Assembly (NCBI GenBank): GCA_024500155.1
Contig: CM044874.1
Location: 71,967,795-72,031,794, forward strand
Direction: 5' to 3'
DNA from: Chenopodium formosanum
Taxonomy: Eukaryota > Streptophyta > Magnoliopsida > Caryophyllales > Amaranthaceae
DNA: 64,000 nucleotides
This document shows, piece by piece, positions 22,318 to 35,100 of this stretch. Within the stretch, counting starts at the first letter, position 1. Every line of letters begins with the position of its first letter. A program made the position numbers and the translations under genes. The notes beneath the pieces are model-generated. The model saw only the letters and a list, made by a program, of their open reading frames with translations. It did not search any database and was not told where the DNA came from.

Positions 22318-22575
22318 ACTCTTGTACATAGCCTATTTTTTTAACACAAAGGTAAGATATATTATATTAATAGGCTAAAGCCTTAGTATTTACATGATAC
22401 ATCCTATAATTTGTACACTGAAAATCGATGCATATACAAAAGAAGCCTAAGTACAAGGAAACAATAATAGCCGTTAGAGATCTCCTAAGGAGATTAATAT
22501 ATACAACATTTACAATCATTAAAACCCCAAAATATGACTTCATCCATGACTGAGAAACCTGTGATAGCAACACTA

Positions 22576-25500
22576 TTAAGTAGCAGTAGCTGCAACTCGT
22601 GCCTTCTCCTCTTCATATAAACCAGAAACACAATCTGGAAAAAGGTAATGTGTTTTGTAACCCACAACCATATTTCTGCCAAAGATAGCCAATCTATGAG
22701 CCAATTCATTTTTTTCCCTGGGAATGTGAGTAACAACAGCCACCTCGAACTTGGACAGAACAGCCGCAACATCACAAATAGTTGTTGCTAACTCATGGTG
22801 AGGATTAGGTCCTGTTGTAAGGAGCATATCTCGAAGCAGCTTTGCATCAGTTTCTACTATAACCTTCTTTACATCCAAGTCACTTGCAATTGACAACCCA
22901 TCATTCATAGCATAAAGTTCAGCTAGGAAGGGAGAAACAGCATCATATTTGCAAGAAAAACCAACATACCAAGAGCCATCAGACCTTCTGATAACTCCTC
23001 CTCCTGAAGACATTGCAGAGTTCATCCAAGCTCCATCTGTATTAACTTTGTAGTACCCCTCTTTAGGAGCTTCCCAACCAGAACTCGAGGAGGCTTTTTC
23101 TTTACCCTTGATTTTTCTAGTATCCTGTACAACAGAATTAGAAGATTGATAATCCAAACGAAATTTGGTAAAGAGAGAAATTGAACTGATCTGTTTATTA
23201 TCAAAGATTGTGTTATTTCTATGTAACCATAAATGCCACAGAGCAATAACAAATATCATTCTCCACTTCTTATCCAAACTAATGTTATAGTTTATCCAAT
23301 CCTTCCAAGACGAATTTTTAAAAATAGAAAAATCGAAATTGTTAGGAAGATAAATTTTTGCAAATATATCATTCCACAATATTGAAGATGAGAAGCAATC
23401 CCTAAAGATATGAAGATGCAATTCCGGATAAAGATTACATCTAGAACAAATTGGAGATATTAAAGGCATATAAGTAGCCAACATTTCGGCCACTGGAAAA
23501 ATAGTGTGAACATAGTTCCAAAAGAACATCCTATATTTGAAAGGAACTTGTATTTTCCATAGATTTTTCCAAGACCTGATATTGTCAGAGATTAAGCACT
23601 TCCCTTTCAAGAGATAATGATAAGCTGATTTGATATTAAAAATACCATCCTTGCTTAAATCCCAAGTAATAAAATCCTTCAAATCAGTCCATTTTGACAA
23701 AGGAGTGGCCTTAATCATATTTATAACATGAGTAGGAAGGAGATGTTCAATGTCATTAAGATACCATTTCCTATCTCTAATTATATTAGAAACCTTCCAA
23801 TGAGTCATTAAGGATGGAATAGGACAAATCACTATATCCTTTAAAGGAGAAGTTCCAATCCAATGATGATGCCATAAAGAAGTAAGAACTCCATTGCCTA
23901 TACCAATTCTTAACCCCGAGGCCAATAATTCCCTTCCCTTTAAGATATCTTTCCAAATTTGTGAATGGGAGGGACTGACATGACAATCAAAAAGACCCTT
24001 ATTCTTAAGATATTTCTCATTGAAAATCCGAACCCATAACTTAGTTGGATTAGTTAGAATATTCCAGCCTAGTTATGCCATAAATGCTATATTCCACAGC
24101 TTTAACCTTCTAATTCCTAATCCCCCAATTTCCATAGGCTTGGTGATATGATTCCATCCTAACCTAGTATAATATCTAGTCTTATCAACCTTGTTCCATA
24201 AGAACTTTCGACAATTTCCCTTTAAGATGATAGTTTGCATTAAATACACAGGAAAAGAAGAGAGCACTGATTTAACTAACGTACATCTTCCTGCAATATT
24301 TAATAACTTAGATTGCCACCCTTAATTCAGTTAAAAGTTTTATCAAGCAAACCAAAATAATCACATTTTTTTTTTAATTTGTTAGGATGAATTTCAACTC
24401 CCAAATATTTCCCAAAGGAGATAGTAGAGGTGAAATTAAATTTTGTGATTAAATCTTTACGAATATTATGACTCATTTTTCTTGGAAAAATCACTGTTGA
24501 TTTGCTTTGATTAACCCTTAAGCCTGAAATATCACCAAAATCTTGCAAAACTTGCATAATAATCTGGATATTACCCTTAGAAGCAAGGCCAAAAAGAAAA
24601 ACATCATCCGCATAAAAAATATGAGACAAAGAAACAGATTTGGTTACCTTAATCGGCTTCCAAAGTTTTTTATTCACTTTTTCTTCTATCATAAGAGATA
24701 ATCTTTCCAAACACAACACAAAAATATTAGATGACATGGGATCACCTTGTCTAATACCTCGTGAGGGACTAAACTCAGATGTAATTTCTCCATTCCATAA
24801 AACAGATATTTTAGGAGTGGTAATACAGTACATGATCAATTTAACAAAATTCATAGGAAAATTAAAACCAATAAGGGTTTCTTCAATAAAATTCCACTCT
24901 AAGCTATCATATGCTTTGGTAAGATCAAGCTTAAGAGCCATTATGTTCTTTCCTATTCTAGCCTTATGAAAAATATGAGACATTTCCTTGATGATGATCA
25001 CATTATCTTCTATCCCCCTCCCTTGAATAAAGCTTGATTGTAAGGGGCTAATCAACTTATTTAAGAAAGGTCGAAGCTTAGAAGAAATTAACTTGGTGAT
25101 CAACTTATAAGCTGTATTGCATAATCCTATTGGTTTAAACCGAGTCAACTTAATTGGATTATCCACTTTAGGAATTAAGGATATATAAGACTTATTGATA
25201 TCCGGATTAAAAGAACAATTTGAAAAACTATCCGAACACAAAGAATGTAGAGTTTGACTCAAAGCATCCCAATTAACTTGAAAAAATCTGGGTTGTACAC
25301 CATCTGGACCCGGACATTTCATTGGTTCCATGTTAAAAAGACAACTTCTAACCTCCTCAATATTAGGGATATAATTAGATAACAACCAATTATCATTATG
25401 AGACAGTTTATTAAGGGGATTAAAACTTCCAAAGCCACCTCTATTACTTATTTTCGATTGAAAAATATCTCTGTAAAACTCGGTTGCCATATTTTTCAGA

Positions 25501-26663
25501 GTATAATCATCATTGATCCAATTATCAGAGGAATCCTTGAGGCAAAGAATCTTTCCCCTACTCTTTTTTTTTTTGGCTAAAATATGGAAATATTTTGTAT
25601 TTAAATCTCCATATTTACGCCAATTGATTCCAGCCTTCTGAGCCCATATTATACGCTCCTTAGCATAAATATCCTTTAATTCCTTTAATAACTCCTTTTC
25701 TAAATTAATTAAAAAAGCCGAATGTTTATTAGCTAGGAAAGTTTGAATTCCACCTATTCTTGCTAAAAGTCTATCCTTTTTATACTTGAGGTTCCCAAAA
25801 ATATTATGATTCCAATTTTTAATATTAGTCTGAAATTTCCTCATACCTATGACATAATCAACACACGGTTCCATCCAATTTCGAACAAAAAAATTATTGA
25901 AATCAGGATGAGAAAGCCAAACCTCTTTACACCGTAATGGAAAGGGGCCTTTCACTGTAGGATTAGTACAATCAATTAATATAGGAGAATGATCCGAATA
26001 AGTGAAAGGGAGATGAAAAACCTTTGTGTGAGGAAATTGATCTACCCAAGCTGCATTTCCAAGAGCCTGATCGAGACGTTGCTTGATAAGAGAGGCTCCT
26101 TCCCTCGCATTACTCCATGTAAACGGATTGCCATTGTATCCCATGTCAAAAAGACCAGCTGCATTAGTAAAATTATTCATATCCCTACACTGCGCATGCC
26201 TAAATCCTCGACCCCCACTCTTCTCATTTTGAGAAGTAACTTCATTAAGATCACCAAATAATAACCACGGGGTATTTGGAGGAGGCAAATCAGATTGCAT
26301 GTCACACCACATTTCATGCCTCTCTTTTGGAGTAGACGGAGCATGCATACCCGTAACCAAAGCTTCAGTGTTTGTATTTTTAAAGTGAAAAAGAGCATGA
26401 AAGAAGGAAAAATCCTCCTTAAAATCCACAATATCCACAGTGTTCTTCCAAAATAACCATATTCCACCCCTTTTATCATTTGCTTCAATGGCCTTGAAAT
26501 CGTGAAACCCCAATTGAAGCATTACTTGCCTAGCGCGCAGATCATCTGATTTAGTTTCCAAAAACACAAAAACTGCAAGATGATGTAAATTAACCAAGTG
26601 ACGAGCATGAGGGGTAAACTCATCTCTACAAGCTCCCCTTACATTCCATAAAATGAATTTCAT
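22576..26663 (-). pseudogene. LINE ORF2: endonuclease, reverse transcriptase, RNase H, broken
   Basis: The natural start is probably the Met at 26663 (MKFILWNVRGA), 44 bases after ORF1 ends. The AP endonuclease shows WNVRGA, LFGDLNE and SDHSP. The reverse transcriptase shows KCPGPDG, SFIQGRGIEDN, LKLDLTKAYDSLEW, GIRQGDP and FYADD. The frame ends at 24327, where it should run into a GWQSKLLNIAGR segment that is in another frame. A TAA at 24073 stands where Lys is expected. The remaining part (to 22576) carries zf-RVT (WKIQVPFKYRMFFW, CSRCN) and RNase H (NTDGAW, AELYAM, VETDA). The last RNase H acidic residue appears as His (ELAHRLA in place of the usual xxADxLA). Confidence 0.9.
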
Positions 26664-26706
26664 CTTTAAATTAGGTAAAGCACGCTGAATAGTGACTGAA
26701 GGATGG

Positions 26707-28959
26707 TCAGTTGGTCTTGGATTCAAGGGAAGGTAGTACATTTCCCAATCCCTCCAAAACTCCGACATCCCTATTGGAATCACATCTTCCAATGACAATG
26801 GAGTCATTTGCACCACAATTTCCCTTGGACCCTGCAGAAACCTGAGATATCGAACCTGCAATTGCATTCCCACCACCGCATTCTGCGAGATGAATGTTGC
26901 GATAAGGTGATTTGCCATGTTTTGTCTTCTGGTTTCTAATCGCAAATGAAACACCGGGATTCTTCTTGGAACTTGAAAGGGGAAGGTGCGATCCCTTTCC
27001 TCCGCTCTTAGAATAGACAAGGCTTCTTGCTTCCTTTTCAGCGCATCCAACAATCTCACCGCTCCTGTTAATTCCGTCAGAGAACCCGACCTTCTCTTGA
27101 TCAACAGAGTTTTTATCATTGGCGATGATGGAAACAGTTGAAGAGTATTCATTGTCGATCTCGACCCTTGATGAAGCTCGTGGACTAGAATTCCCTGGAG
27201 AATTGGCTCTTTCCCATGAGATTGAGAACTCATCTCTTGCTCTGACAATTTCCGTCTCTGGTAAGTTATTATCGGAAGAGGATGAGAGGACGGAGGATTG
27301 GACTGGTTTTGCATGACTAGAAGGTGAAAGGTTTTCTATTTGAGACTCAAGGCAGGAATTATTATGTAGTATTTTTAAAGGTGAAACAGAGGACTCTATA
27401 GCATCCCCACTATTGACTCTATGAGGACTAGAATCCAACGATAGAGGATCATCATCTACTTGCATTCCTTCCATGTGTCCTTTGGAACCCAACAGCTGGT
27501 TATCAATGCCAAATGTCATTTCCAAAGGTTTAATAGCTATATCATCCAACATCATTGATTCAGAATCATGATTAGAACAATTGGGCTGGGCCGAAATCAA
27601 TCCAACCTCAGCCTCCTTACTTCCAGCCTGAACATCACTAATTTCCCCTTTACTAGTATTAGACTTACTAATAGGACAATTAGCATTTCCAATAGGACTC
27701 TCCTTATTTAAATTAATATTAGTGCCACTACTTAAACTAATTGCTTCCTTCTTCTTATAAGAATAAATATTTTTAGTATTATTACAATCCTTTTTATTAT
27801 TAATATTATCAACAACAGTTGAATTAAAAAGCTTGCGATTGTTAACATCAGCCCTATTATTAGAAAAGGACTTAATACTTTGTTTTTTGTTATTATTATC
27901 AGGAAATCTGAATTGCTTTTTCTTATTAGCCACCAAGGTTCATGGGCCAAAATCCCCATGAGACTCATTTTCAGCCATCACTTGAAACTGATTAGATCTG
28001 GATGAAGACCCAACCACTCTATTGGGCTTGGATGTATCAGGCCCATTCTGATTATGTCCAATCCCTGTAGACAAGCTAGTATCCAATTTTGACTTCTCCT
28101 CCCCAGAAACTTGTTGTCCTAAATCTGAAGACTTAGTCATCACCTCCTGCTTCTTATTTAACACGCATTGAGTTTGAACATGGCCCACGACACCTTGCCA
28201 CATGTAAAGCACAAGGTAGTGATATTTTCATAAGGAATTGACTGCCACGCGCCACCAATCCAAACCTTAGTCACCAACGGCTTTCTGAGATCAATTTCAA
28301 TGCACACTCGCGCGTACCTTCCTCTAGTTAGCCTATCCGTCGCATAATCAACTCTGATGGGAGTACCAGCCAACTTAGCAATAGCGAATAAGGCAGATTT
28401 ATCATAATACTCGACTGACAACTCTATAAATCTAATCCAAACCGTCATCTTATCAAAAGGATCCTTAGAGGCTCTGAAATTAGGCCTCCATTTCGCCATC
28501 ATTAGATAATGGTCGAAAACAAACCATGGACCTCCAAACAAAGCTCTTTCGTAGTCATCTTCCATGGTAAAGCGAAATAAGAAAACATTATGGCCCAAAT
28601 CAATTGTTTCCAAACCCCCTTTAATTTTCCACATAAGTCTTGCTCTATTAAGCATAAAAGCCGGCCTAATTGAAGCACCTAAACATTTCCCCATCAAGGT
28701 TAAACCCCATGGCTTCCTTAATCTATCCAAAGTCATCTTATCAAACTTAACCGCCAAACTTGAATCTGGCCCGATGTCATCCTCTTGAGACCATTCAACT
28801 GAAGTCGCTACAATTTTTCTTGCCTCCTCAAACCATTGAGAGGAATTAGCAACTACCTCACGAAAGCTCACTGCAGCAGAAACCTTATTATCATTTTCAG
28901 ACATCTCCTGATCTAACAGAGGAGGAGGGTCTGGAGGATGAGAAACATCCACCATCTTG
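26707..28959 (-). pseudogene. LINE ORF1 (DUF4283, CCHC), broken
   Basis: Likely start is the Met at 28959 (MVDVSHPPDPPP); an upstream in-frame Met is at 29021. The first part has the DUF4283-like nucleic-acid-binding fold (LGHNVFLFRF, ALFGGPWFVFDHYL, FIELSVEYYD) and leads into a CCHC knuckle. The knuckle is split: CFTCGKV is in one frame and GHVQTQC in the next. The frame is then closed by TGA at 27937, where GPW-TLVANKKK is expected, so a Trp codon became a stop. The long Asn/Ser-rich tail ends at 26707. ORF1 proteins bind LINE RNA in the retrotransposition particle. Confidence 0.85.
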
Positions 28960-29050
28960 ACAGAAATTAAACGAAGATTTTGACAGAGAGAAAATCTTAG
29001 AGAGAGAAAATCTTTTTCCAAAAAACCAAGTGGGTACTCTTGTACATAGC

Positions 29051-29994
29051 TTAAGTGCTAGATTGTGTAGCACTTTTCAAAATATTGTATATATATGAGT
29101 CTTGTACATAAGAATTGTATAGAAGTTTCGAAGAGGGTGTAGGCCCCTCCATTTGAAAAGGTTAAGAACTCTTTAAAATGTGAAAGTATTTGGGAGGCTT
29201 ATAATAGTGAACCTCCCTCATTTGCAAACCATCCAAGCATTTTGTAAAATGTAAACACACCCTCTCAAGTAATATAATATTCACTTATTAACCTTAAACA
29301 CTTGTGCATACATTTTTACCTTCATACCTAGCTTTCGTTGCATAATTTGCTTAAAATAATCATCGGAGTTAGCCTTGACTAGCATCTTATAGGAAGTTAG
29401 TGGACATTCGTGCAAAAGACAAGGGTAATAAGTCATCACGTGACATCGGGTCAACACATTCGAAAGTGTTGACAAAAATATTCACCCACAACAAATGAGA
29501 TATATTAGGCTCTAGACTAAATGCGCTAATAAGTTGTACATACTCATGTTGTATATATGTAACCTTACATAGTGGTAAATTCTATAAATAATATGATTTT
29601 TTCATGAGATAGTAAAGATATCATTAAGTGAATTACCATTAGATAGTGTATTACCCTTACATCTTTTTTTTTGGTGAATTTATGGAGTAGGTAAATTTCA
29701 ATGTATTAAAACGGTATATAATAGTATCATTAAAACTCCAATGCTACTATATACTTTGTATGTTTCTAATAGTACACAAAATATGTCAGAATGACCTACA
29801 TAGTTGGTGGAATATACCCATATCTACTCACCCATATAAGGTTCCTAATATTGATAAAAAAAAAACAAGCTTTACTCTATATAAAATTTGGAAGTATATA
29901 TGAAATCATATATAGTAGCATTCATTGTTAGATGGTAGATTTCTAAGATTGAATATCTGTTTAATTCTAATAATTGTGTAGCCAAAATACATCT
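29051..29994. other. Repeat-derived DNA right of the LINE
   Basis: Continues the DNA the LINE inserted into. It has an LTR-like feel (GAGGGTGTAGGCCCCTCC, many short ATs) and is followed by copia coding remnants, but I could not define LTR ends. No host gene seen. Confidence 0.3.
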
Positions 29995-30118
29995 TACAAT
30001 AGACATTTGCAGATGTTTTCACCAAATTATTTCATGTTTCTCAGTAACAAACTCTTCTTACCAAACTAGGAATGGTCAATTCTATTCCCACTCCTAGTTT
30101 GAGGGGGTGTTGGTTTAT
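29995..30118 (+). mobile_element. Ty1/copia polyprotein end, remnant
   Basis: The plus strand translates as TFADVFTKLFHVSQ, a stop, QTLLTKLGMVNS, IPTPSLRGC. This is the C-terminal signature of copia RNase H (TADxxTKxL...KLGxxxxxxPSLRG). It is directly followed by a polypurine-like GAGGGGGTGTTGGTTT where a 3' LTR would begin. It contains stops and is a decayed fragment. Confidence 0.65.
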
Positions 30119-30154
30119 ACTCTCAGCACTCAAACCAAAGTAGGACAAAGTAGT

Positions 30155-30776
30155 ACCAATGTTACAAGGTACACGATTCGATTCGAAACGTGGTATAGAA
30201 ACGGATACGCGACACGCTACCCGTGATGAATCCGGTATGATTGGGTACGAAATAAATAAAATAATAAAATATATGGGTGATTTTTATTAATAAGGTATTG
30301 ATTTGGAAAATAATATAAAACATAGTTGTATCTTAGGAATTTATGTGGGTTGGTTAAGAAAATAGAGTACATAATATATATAATATAAAGCCCAAAGATT
30401 AAAACCCATTTGGAATATAACCCTAGCCGCCACCCTATGTAGTACAAATAAATAAATAATAAATACTCCAATAAAAACAACATTATAAACTTACTGGCTT
30501 AATAGTACTACTGGAGAAAGGAGAGGAGAGATAAAAAAACTACTCCTAATTCCTAAGATATATAAAACCAGAAGAGAGAGAAAATGCATTGGAAATATCG
30601 CAAAAAACCATTGAAACCATTGAACCCATTCAGTCGCCTAGTTGCTACCAGAGACGCCTCCTTCAGCGAATCAGATCGTGAACCCTAGCGACTCAAATCG
30701 CGTTTGTTCCGCGTTCCGATACGCGCGACTCAGTTCGCGGTTCGTGGCTACGTACCGCGACCCTTGTAACGCTGGG
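30155..30776. mobile_element. Foldback element with GTTACAAGG ends
   Basis: The left end ACCAATGTTACAAGGTAC and the right end GACCCTTGTAACGCTGG are roughly inverted. Both inner flanks are rich in CG-containing motifs (ACGCGACACGCTACCC on the left, CGCGCGACTCAGTTCGCGG on the right), unlike the AT-rich surroundings. No reading frame is recognised. Ends are approximate. Confidence 0.45.
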
Positions 30777-31151
30777 ACAAACAACCAACAAAATATTCAA
30801 CAAAAGTTTGTTAGAAGAATAGCACAGCAAAAAAATTTGTTAATAATCGTCCACCTAATTTGTAAATTATCAATACAATTTCATTGCATTTGATTTATTT
30901 TTCACCAATGTATTATACAATTTTTAGAAGATTTATTTTTCACCAATGTATTTATAATTTTTTAAAAATAGAGTATAAAATAATTTATATTGTATACAAT
31001 TTTTAGAAGTAGTATATAGTACATTAGTAAAATTTATAAAAATACATATTATAGTACATTAGGTGTATAATAAATCCTTGATTTTTTTTTCCCTAAAAAA
31101 AACCATTTATTTAATTTAGAAGTTTGTTTAAAGGAATTATTGTGAAGATTT

Positions 31152-31598
31152 AAGGCTATTCACATTTACTGAACTGAATGAAGCTGAAATGAATATTTTA
31201 TGGAGAAGGAAATTATGAGCTAAACTGAACTGAACTGGTTCGAGCCGAACTAAACTGAAATGGAGCTAAAGTGAACAGGCTCTTAGGCCGTAATTTAAGG
31301 CTATTCACATTTATTGAATTGAACTGAATGAAGCTATAATGAATATTTTATGAGAGAAGGAAATTATGAGTTAAACTGAGCTGAACTGGTTGGAGCTGAA
31401 CTAAACTGAAATGGAGCTAAAGTGAACATGCCCTTAGGCCGTAATTTAAGGCTATTCACATTTACTGAACTGAATGAAGCTGAAATGAATATTTTATGAG
31501 AGAAGGAAATTATGAGCTAAACTGAACTGAACTGAACTGGTTGGAGCTGAACTAAACTGAAATGGAACTAAAGTGAACAGGCCCTTAGGCCGTAGATT
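31152..31598. repeat. Three tandem copies of the CTGAA-family MITE
   Basis: Units start at 31152, 31297 and 31448, each about 145-151 bp. Each begins AAGGCTATTCACATTTA, carries a TGAATATTTTATG core and AACTGAACTG repeats, and ends GTGAACAGGCYCTTAGGCC. The spacer GTAATTT is shared. Head-to-tail stacking of the same MITE suggests local duplication rather than three insertions. Confidence 0.8.
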
Positions 31599-32144
31599 TA
31601 AAATTTTACTTTCCCTCTTTTGTTTTCATTTCGAGTTCACTATTTTGTAATACCCTAATTCACATCAAAATAGTATGTAAAACTTTGATTATTTACACTC
31701 ACATTCAGAACATGGACACTGAACAACATAAGCGTCAGGGAGACAAAAACAGCCTGAGAAAGTAACTACTGAACAATAAGACTATAAGAGTACAGAAGCA
31801 AGAGTAGGGTATACAGCTTGAATTAGCTTGTGCACACACATTGAAGACAAACTCAAAAATTCATAAACGTCTAAACAATATCTTCATATTATCAATAGAA
31901 AACCAAATAGGACTCGGAGCAAATCTGAATCGTCTCTAACTGTCAATCCCTTCAAAAACTGCTAGGGTGTAACAGGAACCCTGATGGAAGACTTGTAATA
32001 ATATATATACAAAACAGTAACAGCAAAAATTGAGGGTAATTCCTACATACACAAATGAATAGAAATAATATCCGATTGAAAGAAAGTAAAAACTACCATG
32101 TGGTTATATACATTGGGCAGGGATGCCGCTGCAGGATCTCTTAT
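31599..32144 (-). other. 3' flank of WDR26-like gene
   Basis: Follows the WDR26-like stop codon on the minus strand. It probably includes the 3' UTR. No other gene seen. Confidence 0.4.
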
Positions 32145-35100
32145 TCAAAAACTTTCATTTACCAAAACTTTGTCTGTTTTAGATTTGGCAGGTCCCCATA
32201 CACGAACGGTGTGATCATCACTTGCCGAAGCCAACATATGAGGATTTTTAGGGTTCCAGCTTACACTGTTTACAGTCATTAAATGCCCAGATAAAATTGC
32301 AATTGGTTCAGGCTCCCGGCGATTCCATATGTAGACCTGCAAATCAGAAAATAAACCTAAGATTTCATGTCTGGTTCTTTCACAGAAAGGAAAATTAGGA
32401 TTAGACCATTCTAAATGGCAAGTAGAACCCAAACTCTGTTGAGCGCACAAAGTAAAAGGAGGAAAAATCTGGATGTGCTGTTCTACTGATATATGATGTA
32501 TGGAAGTTCTCACGAAGGACACGTTTCCGGTTTCAGTAACCTTGAAAACTCAGAAGGAAACCCTCTTTAAAAAGCTCAGTAAGTTCAACCCTTCAGTATA
32601 GTTATATTTTATAAACACAAAAACCTTTTCTTTCTAAATTATCTTTAGAACACAACTATACTTTTATTTCCCCAAGTATTTGCATTTTCACAATACTTGT
32701 TGGAGTCTTCAAATTTATTACCTGACATATAGAGTAACACTAGGTCAAATATTATATAATGTCCTTTATCCACTAATATAACTCGAACAATTACTAATCT
32801 TGGGTAGTACAAGGGTTCAATTTTCCTAATAAATTGCTAAATTCTAGAAAATCCATTCAAGAAAAACAAAACATATAGGGGTAATATCACCTACTTCAAA
32901 GATAGGGTAAGGAAGATGGAAAAGGAACTTAAGGGCCAGGAAAAGAATGCAATACCTCGGAATTCTCACTACCACTGGCAATAAATGAACTGTTGAAACC
33001 ACCAAAACAGGACCTTATCACATACTGGTTTTGCTTGTGACCTGTGTATTTCAATGGTTTCCTCCATTTTCCTTCTACATCCCATAAATGGATCTCTTGA
33101 CTATTAAGGTTAACAATGAAAAACTTGCCATCTGCTGAAACTGAAAGTGATGTAATTGGATGCTCTTCTGATATCACATGCTCAGCATTTGTTACCACAT
33201 TCAGTACCCGAATATCCTTGTCCGAGAAAACAGTGATGAGATGGTTTCCATCTGAGGTTACTGCAAGATCTAGCACCTTGGGCATCCTCGCTCCTCGCCA
33301 TGCCCTTAACTCATTCCCCTCACAGTCCCACATGCAGATTCCCTTTTCAGGATCAGAACTTCCGCACACAAGCTTTTTCGAGTCAGGAAACCATGCACAT
33401 GAGCTTACTATGAAACCATGATCGCCAAATGTGCGCTTACACACACCAGTTTCTACATCCCATAGCTTAACAACTTCTACATTGCCACATGTAAGTAACA
33501 TAGTGTCATCTGGGCTCCATGCTACAAAAGATATTGCCTTTTGGTGGCTCTGCAATGCATGTTTTACTGTGAATTTACCATCATCAACCACCTACAAAAG
33601 TTGGATAATCATCTATAAACTACTTAGAAAATAAAGATCCCTTACAAGCAGAAAAGAAAAGTTTTTCATTTCAGGTGAGGCAGCATTGCATCTTCCTCCC
33701 ACTTATAGTTAGAAGAGGCATGCCCTAGCATCAACTGATAATTGGTCATCGGATTCACTTGGAAAGTCTCAGATCTATGCACGAAAAGAAATCAAAATAA
33801 ATGGAACTTCAAGTTACCATCTAACCATATATTAGATGTAATGAAGTTACAAATGAAAGCAAGATACCTTCCATATAATAGCAGTACAGTCCCTTGATGA
33901 TGAAGCCAAGTACTCCCCACTATAAGAAAATTGCACAAACCATACTTCATTCTCGTGGGCGGTAAGAATCTGCAAAATCATTTTAAAAGATTCACTGCTT
34001 GTTAGTAATTATGTGATCATAAACTAACAATAGATGATTATACTTCCATATTTTTCATATATGAAAAGGCTTGTAGGGTCACACAAGGCACTTAATGCGC
34101 ACGTGTCATAGATTTAGAAAGCTAGTAGCTGACTGGCAGCACTTGTCAGAAAGAAGCCAAGCATGGGTTTAATGATCACCAATGTCTTTGTCTCTATGTT
34201 AATGATCCACTAAGAGCATTAACTCCATCATGCACTTCTAATGGTTAGATTCAACATGAAAAAGGAAGTCAACAGCTCTTACGCTTAACAGTAAGGGAAT
34301 GCCAATATTGCCAATTCACTTATTTAAGGATGAAAAACAGATTCATTAAGATATCTATTTAAGAAAATTCAGAAGCTTGGAGAGATACAAATTCTTTCTT
34401 TTACCCGGCTCAAGAAATTAATAAGATTTTATATAAAGTTAACTAAGAAAATGAATTACCATACCTTTCGGCCTGTTCCAAGCAGAAAGGTCAAATTCCT
34501 AAAGACCTTCAAGGAAAAAATTTAAAAGAATAGCCTAATTGAAAGTTTTAACTTCTATTATCCTATTGAATTATTTTAATGTCATATAGAATAGCACATG
34601 GACTCCCATTAATTATAGTATAGCATCAAATGCTTTCCTACAGAGCAAACACATCAATTAATCAAGGACAACCTCTCGGAGTTTACAATATTTTTTTTTA
34701 CAGCTATTCGTACTTTCGTAGTAGTCACTCTGGTCAGCGGAAACAATTCGGAATAAATCAGGTAAAAAGACTGAGAAATACATCCTTATAAGGTGGGTGG
34801 AAAAGTAATAATATTAGAAGAAAGCAGTACTTAAATCTGCACCAAATGTATCTAGACAAGTTCAGACTTACAGAAATATAATTTCCAGATAAGATGTAAA
34901 TCTATCCTATATAGTAATTTCACAATAGATTAAATGACCCAGAAAGATCCAATTCAAGCAGTTTCCAAGATTTCAATCCAGAGCTACAATCTGTAAATAG
35001 AAATTCAGCTGTGTCTTTTATACAAACCAAGTTGTCATCGGCATTTGGCAACAAATTCACAGCAATGCAACAGGAAGTTCAGCTGGTTATCATCAATTTC

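Larger units (their letters stand above)
22333..29035 (-). mobile_element. L1-type LINE with 15-bp target duplications, inactive
   Basis: A 6.7-kb non-LTR retrotransposon on the minus strand, bounded by exact copies of ACTCTTGTACATAGC at 22318-22332 and 29036-29050. The 3' end has a short A tail (T-run near 22335 on the plus strand). Order: ORF1 with DUF4283-like domain and CCHC knuckle, then ORF2 with AP endonuclease, reverse transcriptase, zf-RVT and RNase H. The RNase H places it with plant L1-clade elements such as the BNR-like group. Breaks seen: a frameshift at the zinc knuckle (about 28190), a stop at 27937-27939, a frameshift near 24310-24330, a stop at 24073-24075, and an altered RNase H residue. 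Structurally complete but unable to make its proteins as it stands. Confidence 0.93.

Noticed and set aside
24327..27314. Single 995-aa frame as one long host protein
   Set aside because: The first 217 or so codons are a shadow of LINE ORF1 in another frame. The real ORF2 starts near 26663, and the content is endonuclease plus reverse transcriptase of a retrotransposon.
30642..30893. Plus-strand 83-aa frame
   Set aside because: It overlaps the CG-rich end of a foldback element and shows no protein likeness.
33116..33421. Plus-strand 101-aa frame
   Set aside because: Antisense shadow of the WD40 exon.
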